A stretch of DNA of 59,930 nt, taken from Acidobacteriota bacterium. Lineage in GTDB: Bacteria > Acidobacteriota > Thermoanaerobaculia > UBA5066 > Gp7-AA6. Position numbers and translations under genes: made by a program. A model generated the notes under the pieces. It was not told the DNA's origin. It saw only the letters and a list, made by a program, of their open reading frames with translations, and searched no databases. The stretch is taken from the NCBI GenBank assembly GCA_027307335.1, contig DAHUXD010000019.1:70712-130641 (forward strand), in the 5' to 3' direction. Shown piece after piece: positions 36,194 through 44,532 of the stretch (position 1 is the first letter of the stretch; each line of letters starts with the position of its first letter).

Positions 36194-36367
36194 ATGAACT
36201 TCCTGATGATGTGGCGCCACGCCGACCCGGTGCGCCATCTTCTCGATCTCGCGATGACGGGGTCGGTCGCGACGCTGTGGTGGATCGCGCCGCCCCTGAT
36301 CCTCTGCGCGGCGGTGTGGCGCGCGCCGGCCGCGGCCCCGCGGGGCTCCAGAAATAGCGTGCTGTAA
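36194..36367 (+). CDS. 57-residue single-helix membrane protein (small ORF)
   Basis: A short ORF not related to any family I recognise. It starts ATG after GGAGGAGG at about 8-nt spacing and encodes MNFLMMWRHADPVRHLLDL. One hydrophobic helix follows, TLWWIAPPLILCAAVW, and then a basic tail. It lies between DGPF gene 1 and the sigma gene and has its own ECF42-type promoter. Evidence for translation is the ribosome-binding site, the promoter and the clean membrane segment; codon bias is hard to judge at this size. Confidence 0.5.
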   Translation: MNFLMMWRHADPVRHLLDLAMTGSVATLWWIAPPLILCAAVWRAPAAAPRGSRNSVL

Positions 36368-36391
36368 TCGGGGGCCTTGGAAGCCCCCGAT
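36367..36391 (+). promoter_or_regulatory. Hairpin sequestering the sigma-gene start codon
   Basis: ATCGGGGGC (36367-36375) and GCCCCCGAT (36383-36391) form a perfect 9-bp stem. The 7-nt loop CTTGGAA holds the TTG start codon of the ECF gene. No Shine-Dalgarno is visible next to it, so translation may depend on coupling to the small ORF, whose stop ends at the stem. Confidence 0.6.
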
Positions 36392-37660
36392 GCCGACCCG
36401 GACGTCCACCGCGTCATCGACGCCGTCTGGCGGATCGAGTCGCCCCGGCTGATCGCCGGCCTCGCGCGAATCGTGCGCGACGTCGGCGCCGCGGAGGATC
36501 TCGCGCAGGACGCGCTCGTCGCGGCGCTCGAGAAGTGGCCGCGGGACGGCATTCCCGAGAAACCCGGCGCCTGGCTGATGGCGGCGGCGAAGCACCGGGC
36601 GATCGACATCCTCCGGCATCGCGCCGTCGCGGACCGCAAGCACGGGGACCTCGGCCGGGAGATCGACGCGCGACGAGAGGCGGCGGTGAAAGACCTCGAG
36701 GACGCGATCGACGACGACATCGGAGACGACCTGCTGCGGTTGATGTTCACCGCGTGCCATCCCGTCCTCTCGACCGAGGCGCGCGTCGCTCTGACGCTGC
36801 GCCTGCTCGGAGGGCTCTCGACCGACGAGATCGCGCGGGCCTTCCTCGTCCCGGAGGCGACCGTCGCCCAGCGCATCGTGCGCGCCAAGAAGACGCTGGC
36901 GGAGAAGGAGGTCCCGTTCGAGGTGCCGCGAGGGACCGAGCGAGCCTCGCGCCTGGAATCGGTCCTCGAGGTCCTCTACCTGATCTTCAACGAGGGCTAC
37001 CTGGCGACCGGCGGCGAAGACCTCACACGCCCCGGGCTCTGCGAGGACGCCCTGCGCCTGGGTCGCGTCCTCTCCGAGCTCGCGCCCGCCGAGCCGGAGG
37101 TGCACGGGCTCGTCGCGTTGATGGAGATCCAGGCCTCCCGGCTCCGCGCGCGCGTCGGCCCCTCGGGCGACCCGGTCCTGCTCGCGGATCAGGATCGCGG
37201 GCTGTGGGACCAACTGCTCATCGGCCGCGGCCTGGCGGCGCTCGAGCGCGCCGCCCGGCTGCCGAACGGACGCGGCCCGTACGTCCTGCAGGCGGAGATC
37301 GCCGCATGTCACGCGAGGGCGTCAACCGTCGCAGCCACGGACTGGCCGCGGATCGCATCCCTCTACGGCGAGCTCGCCCGCGTCGCTCCCTCTCCGGTCG
37401 TCGAGCTCAACCGCGCGGTCGCCGTCGGGATGGCGTTCGGCCCGGCGGAAGGGCTCGCCGTCGTCGAACCGCTCGCGGCCGAGCCCTCGCTGGCCGCCTA
37501 TCACCTGCTTCCCGCCGTGCGCGGCGACCTTCTCGCGAAGCTCGGCCGCAGGAGCGAGGCGCGGGCCGAGTTCGAGCGGGCAGCGGCGCTGACGAAGAAC
37601 GCCCGCGAGCGGAGCCTCCTCCTCGAGCGCGCCGCGGCGGCGGCGCCCCCGCGACACTAG
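36377..37660 (+). CDS. ECF42-type RNA polymerase sigma factor with C-terminal extension
   Basis: The 427-residue protein has sigma region 2 (RIVRDVGAAEDLAQDALVAALEKWP and PGAWLMAAAKHRAIDILRH, about 28-85) and region 4 (LRLLGGLSTDEIARAFLVPEATVAQRIVRAKKTL, about 140-175). A 220-residue C-terminal helical domain (DUF6596/TPR-like) contains LIFNEGYLATGG, GLVALMEIQASRLRAR, VELNRAVAVGMAFGP and RSEARAEFERAAALT. This is the ECF42 layout. These sigma factors lack a normal anti-sigma factor, and the extension is thought to control activity. TTG is the only in-frame start before region 2. DGPF/YCII genes flank it on both sides. Confidence 0.9.
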   Translation: MEAPDADPDVHRVIDAVWRIESPRLIAGLARIVRDVGAAEDLAQDALVAALEKWPRDGIPEKPGAWLMAAAKHRAIDILRHRAVADRKHGDLGREIDARREAAVKDLEDAIDDDIGDDLLRLMFTACHPVLSTEARVALTLRLLGGLSTDEIARAFLVPEATVAQRIVRAKKTLAEKEVPFEVPRGTERASRLESVLEVLYLIFNEGYLATGGEDLTRPGLCEDALRLGRVLSELAPAEPEVHGLVALMEIQASRLRARVGPSGDPVLLADQDRGLWDQLLIGRGLAALERAARLPNGRGPYVLQAEIAACHARASTVAATDWPRIASLYGELARVAPSPVVELNRAVAVGMAFGPAEGLAVVEPLAAEPSLAAYHLLPAVRGDLLAKLGRRSEARAEFERAAALTKNARERSLLLERAAAAAPPRH

Positions 37661-37683
37661 GGGACCGGGACAACTCCGGCCCC
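37660..37683. terminator. Possible terminator between convergent sigma and DGPF genes
   Basis: GGGG-a-CCGG and CCGGCCCC pair with one bulge across a 7-nt loop. A TCCTTTT run follows on the plus strand at 37690-37696. Confidence 0.35.
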
Positions 37684-37685
37684 GC

Positions 37686-38039
37686 TCAGTCCTTTTCGGG
37701 GGCCGGCACGAAGAAAATCTCCCGCACCTCGCTCGGCATGCCGGACGCTTTCGCGCCCTTCCGCGCCCACGCCAGCGCCTCGTCCAGATTGGCGGTTTCC
37801 ACGATCGAAAGGCCGGCGATGTGCTCCTTGGCCTCCATGTACGGCCCGTCGGTGACGATGACCTCACCGTTTGGCTGGACCCTCAGCGACTTCGTCTGGC
37901 CCAGGCCGCAGGCGAACTTCCGGACGCCGGCAGCGATCATTTCCTTGTTGAGCGCATGGATGTCGCGGACCATCGCTTCGGTCATCCTGGATGGGTCGAA
38001 GTTGTCGGGAAGGTAACCGGAAATCAGATATTGCGGCAT
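37686..38039 (-). CDS. DGPF/YCII-related protein 2
   Basis: The 117-residue protein of the same broad class begins MPQYLISGYLPDNFDPSRM. The class motif here is VIVTDGPYMEAKEHIAGLSIVE (DGPY in place of DGPF). It continues with LDEALAWARKGAKASGMPSEVREIFFV. It is convergent with the sigma gene and has a related upstream promoter element (38094-38120), suggesting that it belongs to the same regulon. GAAGGAGAGGAC precedes the ATG. Biochemical role unknown. Confidence 0.85.
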   Translation of the reverse strand: MPQYLISGYLPDNFDPSRMTEAMVRDIHALNKEMIAAGVRKFACGLGQTKSLRVQPNGEVIVTDGPYMEAKEHIAGLSIVETANLDEALAWARKGAKASGMPSEVREIFFVPAPEKD

Positions 38040-38093
38040 GTCCTCTCCTTCGGTTGTCTCTCAGGCGGGCTGATTGCCGGCCTTCACCACCAC

Positions 38094-38120
38094 CACGAAC
38101 GGCCGGGCCGGAATTCGACG
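38094..38120 (-). promoter_or_regulatory. ECF42-like promoter before DGPF gene 2
   Basis: On the minus strand CGTCGA (38115-38120), 17 bp, CGTG (38094-38097). The stretch GTCGAATTCCGGCC resembles GTCGATTTCGGGCC of the plus-strand copies. The -10 part deviates at the last base. Confidence 0.5.
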
Positions 38121-38241
38121 CGTCGTCCCGGAAATTGATATCACCGTTGGAAACCTGCCCGAGTAGCCACGTTCCGGGGGGCTCCTCCTCGAGTGGCTCG
38201 CCGTCCGGTGCGCGGGTGAGTCCGGACGCTCGGGTAAGAAG

Positions 38242-38469
38242 GTGACGAGCCGGAAGCAGGCGATCGCGATCGGGCTCTCGGAAGCGAGGCGCGAGGGAGA
38301 CGAGGTCCCGAGCCGGGGCCGTTCGCGCAAGAGCAGCGGTCGGAGCCGCAGCAGTTCGCGCAGCCATCGCGGCAGCTCCCGAGGCCGAAGCCGCTCGCAC
38401 CGCACGTCCGCAGCCGCTGATCCGGGCAGCGTGACGGCCCCCTCGGGCCTTCGCCTCAGTGCGCGGTGA
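38242..38469 (+). CDS. DUF6496-like small basic protein, probably N-terminally truncated
   Basis: The frame contains SGKKVTSRKQAIAIGLSEARREG, which I recognise as the core of small basic DUF6496-type proteins. It is followed by an Arg/Ser-rich tail ([20 protein letters not shown]). The core begins before the only start codon (GTG 38242), and a TAG lies upstream at 38164, with no ATG between. This suggests a 5'-truncated remnant, though GTG initiation is possible. It overlaps the end of emrB on the other strand by 14 bp. The rest of 38040-38455 holds only the DGPF gene 2 promoter region. Confidence 0.4.
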   Translation: MTSRKQAIAIGLSEARREGDEVPSRGRSRKSSGRSRSSSRSHRGSSRGRSRSHRTSAAADPGSVTAPSGLRLSAR

Positions 38470-40003
38470 CGGCGACCGGCCCGCCCCGTCCTCTCTTGAA
38501 GAGGAGGAGGAGGGGAATGCACGCGAGGAAGAAGATCCCCACGATTCGAAACGCGTCCATGTAGGTCAGAAGAAACGTCTGCTGGACGACCGTCCCCTCC
38601 ATCGCGGCCAGCGCCTGCTGGCGGGCCTGGGCGAGGGTCGATCCGTGGGCCATCATGCCGCGCGTCATGGCGTCGAGACGCGCCCGCACGGCGGGGTCGT
38701 ACTCGGAGACGTACCGCAGCAGGTTCGAGCGGTGCGTCCAGGAGCGCTTCGTCACGTACGTCGTGATCAGCGCGACGCCGAAGGATCCGCCGAGCTGCCG
38801 CATCATGTTGGTCAGACCGGCGCCCTGCGCGATCGCGGGCCCGCGGAGACCCGAGAGCGCCAGGGTGGTCAGCGGCACGAAGAGAAGCCCGAGACCGACG
38901 CCGCGGAAGATGAGCGGCCAGAAGAAGTCGGGCCGTCCCGACTCGAGAGTCGATTTCGAGAGCAGGTGCGTGAAGTAGAAGAACGAGAGGAATCCGGCCG
39001 CGTTCATCAGCTGCGCCGGGACCTTCTTCTGCAGGAGCTTCCCGACGGTCGGCATCATCACGGCGGTGGCGAGTGAGCCGGGCAGGAGGATCAGTCCCGT
39101 CTGCATCGCGGTGAATCCGAGGAGAGTCTGCGCGAACACCGGGAAGATGAAGACCGACGAGTAGAGGCCGAAGCCCAGGATGAACGTGAACGCCGTCCCG
39201 ACCGCGAGCGACCGGTCCTTCAGGACGCGAAGGTCCACGACCGGATGCTCCGCGGTCAGCTCCCGGATGATGAACGCGATGATGCCGGCCGCCGCGACGA
39301 TCGACAGCACGATGATGTAGGTCGCGGCGAACCAGTCGTCGCGCTCGCCGCGCTCGAGCACGATCTGCAGCGACCCGATGCCGACGACCAGGAACAGGAT
39401 CCCGGCCCAGTCGACCCCGCCCACCTCCCGCTTGTGCTCGGGGTCCCGGATGAAGGACAGCGTCAGGAGCGTCGCGACGATGCCGATCGGCAGGTTCACG
39501 TAGAAGATCCACGGCCAGGAGTAGTTGTCGGTGATCCAGCCGCCGAGCGTCGGTCCGATCGTGGGACCGACGACGACGCCGAGGCCGAAGAGTCCGTTGG
39601 CCAGGCCGAGCTCCTCCGGGGAGAAGGTCTCGACGAGGATCGATTGCGACGTCGCGAGCAGCGCGCCGCCGCCCATCCCCTGGATGAAGCGAAACGTCAC
39701 GAGCTCCCAGATGTTGGTGGCGTGTCCGCAGAAGAAGGACGCGACCGTGAAGAGGACGATCGAACCCGCGAAGTAGTTGCGCCGGCCGAACTTGGCCGAC
39801 AGCCATCCCGCCATCGGCACGACGATCACGTTCGCGACGACGTAGGCCGTCACGACCCAGGCGACCTCGTCGAGCGTCGCGCCGAGGTTGCCCATCATCT
39901 GCGGCAGCGCGACGTTGACGATCGACGTGTCGACGAGCTCGATGACGGAGGCGAGGATCACCGTCAGCGTGATGATCCACTTCCGGGCCCCGCTTTCGGA
40001 CAT
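38456..40003 (-). CDS. emrB: DHA2-family MFS drug exporter (EmrB-like)
   Basis: This inner-membrane proton antiporter of 515 residues has 14 predicted helices. DHA2/EmrB signatures are LDEVAWVVTAYVVANVIVVPMAGWLSAKFGRR (motif A), TFRFIQGMGGGALLATSQSIL and FGLGVVVGPTIGPTLGGWITDNYSWPWIFYVNLPIG (motif C). It should move lipophilic compounds or fatty-acid-like toxins through the EmrA adaptor and the TolC channel. It is the last gene of the tolC-emrA-emrB operon, 13 bp after emrA. Confidence 0.94.
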   Translation of the reverse strand: MSESGARKWIITLTVILASVIELVDTSIVNVALPQMMGNLGATLDEVAWVVTAYVVANVIVVPMAGWLSAKFGRRNYFAGSIVLFTVASFFCGHATNIWELVTFRFIQGMGGGALLATSQSILVETFSPEELGLANGLFGLGVVVGPTIGPTLGGWITDNYSWPWIFYVNLPIGIVATLLTLSFIRDPEHKREVGGVDWAGILFLVVGIGSLQIVLERGERDDWFAATYIIVLSIVAAAGIIAFIIRELTAEHPVVDLRVLKDRSLAVGTAFTFILGFGLYSSVFIFPVFAQTLLGFTAMQTGLILLPGSLATAVMMPTVGKLLQKKVPAQLMNAAGFLSFFYFTHLLSKSTLESGRPDFFWPLIFRGVGLGLLFVPLTTLALSGLRGPAIAQGAGLTNMMRQLGGSFGVALITTYVTKRSWTHRSNLLRYVSEYDPAVRARLDAMTRGMMAHGSTLAQARQQALAAMEGTVVQQTFLLTYMDAFRIVGIFFLACIPLLLLFKRGRGGPVAVTAH

Positions 40004-40016
40004 CCGTCCGGTGTCC

Positions 40017-41045
40017 CTAGCTCCGGACGTCCACGGTCGCCGTGACGCTCATGCCCGCGCGCAGCGGGTGCGCGGGGTCGGGCGGCTCGTCCAGAACGAT
40101 CTTGACCGGAACGCGCTGGACCACCTTGGTGAAATTGCCGGTCGCGTTGTCGGGCGGCAGGAGCGCGAACTTCGCGCCGGTCGCGGCGGCAATCGACTGG
40201 ACCTTCGCGCGGAACGGCCGCTTGGGGTAGGCGTCCACCTCGATCGTGACCGGCTGGCCGACGCGCATCTTCTTCAGCTGGGTCTCCTTGAAGTTGGCGA
40301 CGATCCAGGGCTGCTCGTCGGAGACGATCGCGAGGAGCGGCTGACCGGCCTGGACGTACTGCCCGACCTCGACGCTCTTGCGCGAGACCGTGCCGGTCGA
40401 GGGCGCCGATACCTCGGCGTACGACTCCTGGAGCCGCGCCAGTTCGAGGTCCGCCTGCTTCTGGCGGACCTTCGCCTCGGCCGCCTCGACCTGACCGAGC
40501 TCCGCCCGCACCTGCGCCTCGGCCGCGTCGGCGGCCGCCTTCGCGGCGTCGTATTGCTGCTGCGAGACCTCCTCCTTCTGACGGAGCGCCGCGTAGCGCT
40601 TCAAGTCCGCCGCCGTCTTCTCGCGGTTCGTCTCCGCGGCCTGGACCGACGAGCGCGCGACGAGGACGGCCGCGCGCACGTTCTGGAGGTCCGCCGCCGC
40701 GGTCGCCGCCCGCGCGCGATAGTCGCGCGCGTCGATCGTCAGCAGCAGGTCCCCCTGCTTGACCCTCTGGTTGTCGTCGACGAGCACCCTCTCGACGAAG
40801 CCCGCGATCTTCGGCAGAACGGGGTCGATGTGCGCCTCGACCTGGGCGTCGTCCGTCTCGACGTGGATCCGGTAGAACGAGATCTCGCGCCAGCCCCAGA
40901 TCCCTCCCGCGATCAGGCCGGCGGCGAGAACGCCGAGCAGCACGAGGCGGCGCGGGCCTCCCTTCGCCTTCGGCGCGGGCGGAGGTGCGGGCGTCTCCTC
41001 GGCCGGCTTTGGGACGCGCGCGGCGGGGGCACGGCTGGATTCCAT
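40017..41045 (-). CDS. emrA: EmrA/HlyD-type membrane fusion protein
   Basis: The 342-residue periplasmic adaptor has a Pro-rich cytoplasmic tail, one N-terminal membrane helix (LVLLGVLAAGLIAGGIWGW) and biotinyl-lipoyl halves (VETDDAQVEAHIDPVLPKIAGFVERVLVDDNQRVKQGDLL and VSAPSTGTVSRKSVEVGQYVQAGQPLLAIV). An alpha-helical hairpin and a beta-barrel (VKIVLDEPPDPAHPLRAGMSVTATVDV) complete the EmrA pattern. The ATG at 41045 has GAGGGAG in front. A GTG at 41084 that overlaps the tolC stop (GTGA) would add 13 residues, so coupling by overlap is possible. Confidence 0.93.
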   Translation of the reverse strand: MESSRAPAARVPKPAEETPAPPPAPKAKGGPRRLVLLGVLAAGLIAGGIWGWREISFYRIHVETDDAQVEAHIDPVLPKIAGFVERVLVDDNQRVKQGDLLLTIDARDYRARAATAAADLQNVRAAVLVARSSVQAAETNREKTAADLKRYAALRQKEEVSQQQYDAAKAAADAAEAQVRAELGQVEAAEAKVRQKQADLELARLQESYAEVSAPSTGTVSRKSVEVGQYVQAGQPLLAIVSDEQPWIVANFKETQLKKMRVGQPVTIEVDAYPKRPFRAKVQSIAAATGAKFALLPPDNATGNFTKVVQRVPVKIVLDEPPDPAHPLRAGMSVTATVDVRS

Positions 41046-41080
41046 CGTCTTCTCCCTCTCTTCCGTCGTCGTTTCCTGGC

Positions 41081-42670
41081 TCACGAGCGGCCTCCCGGGA
41101 TGAGCTCCCGGATCTGACCCGTGGCGTGCCACAGGTCGTAACGCGCGCGCTGCTGGTCGGCGGCGGCCGCGATGCGGTCGGCCTGCGCGGTCACGAGCGA
41201 GGCCTGCGCGTTGTCGACCTCGATCGAGGACGTGACGCCGTTCTCGAACCGGTCGCGGGAGAGGCCGAGCTCCTCCTCGGCGAGGCGCTCGTTCTCGACC
41301 GCGACGCGCGAGCGGTCGCGCGCGCTCTCGTAGGCGAGGATGGCGCGCCGCACCTCCTCCTCGACCTGGCGCTCCGTTTCGGTCTTCTCGTAATCGAGCT
41401 CGCGCCGCCGGCTCTTCGCCTCGGCGACCCGCGCCGCGATGCGGCCGCCGGTGTAGATGGGCACGGACACGAGGCCGACGATCTGCCGCGTCCACCAGAG
41501 GTCGTTGGCCCGGTCGCCGCTGTACGCGCCCTGGAGCTGCGCGGAGAACGTCGGAAGGCGCTCGGCTTTCTCCGCCGAGATCGTCAGGTCCTCGGCGACC
41601 AGGCGGGCGGCGATCGACTGGAGCTCCGGCCGGTCGCGCCGCGCGGCCTCGAGGGCCGAGCCCACCGCCGGCGCCGGGTCGTCGCTCGCCTGGAGCGCGT
41701 CGGCGAGGCGGACGCCCAGGGACTGATCGGCGCCGATCGCATGCAGGAGCGCGAGGCGCGTCGCGTTGCGCTGGTTCTCGGCGACGAGGAGCGCCTGGCG
41801 CTGGCGCGCGAGCGCAACCTCGGCGCGCGTCGAGTCCACCTTCGTCGCGACCCCGGCGCGCCGCTGGTCCTCGGCGAGGTCGCGCAGCTTCGTGAACAGC
41901 GTCACGTTGGCCTGCGCCGTCTGGACGCTCGCCTCCGCGCTCTGGAGGAGGACGTAGAGCGTCGCCACCGCGGCCGCGACGTCGTTCTCCGCGCGGCGGC
42001 GCTCGACCTCCGTGACCGCGGTGCCCTGCTGCGCGGCCTTCCAGCGGCGGCGCGCGGCGATGTCGACGATCTGGCTCGCCGCCGAGACCTGGAACACGAG
42101 CAGGTTGAACGGGCCCACGACGGGCGTTCCGTTGAAACCGTTCGGAAACCCGAGCGTGGCGAGGTTGATCGACTCGTTGCCGCCCTGGATCTGGCCCGTG
42201 ACGGTCGGCAGGAGGCTCGACCGGACCTGGAGGGCCTGGGCGGACGAGGTCTCCACGTTCTGCGCCGCGATGCGCGCGGCCGTGCCCTCCGAGAGCGCGC
42301 GGCCGACCGCGTCCGAGAGCGACAGCGTGAGATCCTCGCCGGCGGCGATCGACGACGCGAGAAGGAGCAAGCCCGCGACCGCGAGCGATCCGCGGCGGCC
42401 GGCGTCGGTTCCCTCCGCCCGGCACCACTCCCTGAGGTAGTTGGGACAGCGGACGAGCCGCGCGCGCCTCCCGGGGCCGCGCACGAGGAGATCGACGCAG
42501 TCGCGGTCGGCCCGGACGAGCTCGCCGAGGTCGAGCGTGACCGCCCGGCCCGCTCGGGAGTTCTCGGCGAGGATGTGCCGCAGGAGGGGAAGACTCTCGG
42601 TGGTCAGCGCGCCGGACAGCGCGAGCGTGACGTCCCGCGGACTCTCGTGGAGTGTTTCGATCTTCAGCAT
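41081..42670 (-). CDS. TolC-family outer-membrane channel with N-terminal STAS-like domain
   Basis: The TolC part (about 115-529) has paired outer-membrane-efflux repeats: LSLSDAVGRALSEGTAARIAAQNVE, GVATKVDSTRAEVALARQRQALL, PIYTGGRIAARVAEAKSRRRELDYEK and NGVTSSIEVDNAQASLVTAQADRIAA. It would form the exit duct for EmrAB. The first ~85 residues instead look like a STAS/anti-anti-sigma domain (VTLALSGALTTESLPLLRHIL, AVTLDLGELVRADRDCVDLLV). Only after that comes an apparent signal peptide (SLAVAGLLLLASSIAAGED, about 94-112). No ATG or GTG lies in frame between them. Either this is a true fusion, an unrecognised internal start is used, or a frameshift merged two genes. Confidence 0.85.
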   Translation of the reverse strand: MLKIETLHESPRDVTLALSGALTTESLPLLRHILAENSRAGRAVTLDLGELVRADRDCVDLLVRGPGRRARLVRCPNYLREWCRAEGTDAGRRGSLAVAGLLLLASSIAAGEDLTLSLSDAVGRALSEGTAARIAAQNVETSSAQALQVRSSLLPTVTGQIQGGNESINLATLGFPNGFNGTPVVGPFNLLVFQVSAASQIVDIAARRRWKAAQQGTAVTEVERRRAENDVAAAVATLYVLLQSAEASVQTAQANVTLFTKLRDLAEDQRRAGVATKVDSTRAEVALARQRQALLVAENQRNATRLALLHAIGADQSLGVRLADALQASDDPAPAVGSALEAARRDRPELQSIAARLVAEDLTISAEKAERLPTFSAQLQGAYSGDRANDLWWTRQIVGLVSVPIYTGGRIAARVAEAKSRRRELDYEKTETERQVEEEVRRAILAYESARDRSRVAVENERLAEEELGLSRDRFENGVTSSIEVDNAQASLVTAQADRIAAAADQQRARYDLWHATGQIRELIPGGRS

Positions 42671-42693
42671 GGGCGCCCCCGGTCGAAGGCAGC

Positions 42694-42709
42694 TTCAAAC
42701 CGCATGCCA
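42694..42709 (-). promoter_or_regulatory. Sigma-54 promoter of the efflux operon
   Basis: On the minus strand TGGCATG-CGGT-TTGAA, versus consensus TGGCACG-N4-TTGCA. The spacing is correct, with one mismatch in each element (the -12 C is A). The expected start near 42683 gives a 13-nt leader containing GGGGGC before the ATG at 42670. Confidence 0.6.
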
Positions 42710-42746
42710 GCGCGTGCTGCGCGCAAGCTCCTGATCTACAGGGACT

Positions 42747-42796
42747 TTACGAACGCATGGTATTACGCCTTTTCGTAAATTTACGGTATGGCGTAA
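42747..42796. promoter_or_regulatory. Tandem TTACG-N6-CGTAA palindromes (activator binding sites)
   Basis: Two perfect 16-bp sites lie at 42763-42778 and 42781-42796. A third, degenerate site lies at 42747-42762 (right arm TGGTA). Centres are 16 and 18 bp apart. They are 64-113 bp upstream of the expected sigma-54 start, the normal distance for enhancer sites, and immediately after the activator gene. Confidence 0.7.
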
Positions 42797-42800
42797 CGAA

Positions 42801-44423
<1,623 letters not shown>

Positions 44424-44532
44424 GGCGGGATGATCTCACGCGGCGTCGCGACCCGAGCAACCTGCGGGCACCCGCGTCGTACTCTCCTGCAGGCCGCCTC
44501 TCGGGCGAGGCGGTCCCGCTCGAGGAGGACCG

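Noticed and set aside
38061-39980. 639-codon minus-strand ORF overlapping emrB
   Set aside because: Off-frame of the EmrB-like gene, which shows all MFS motifs.
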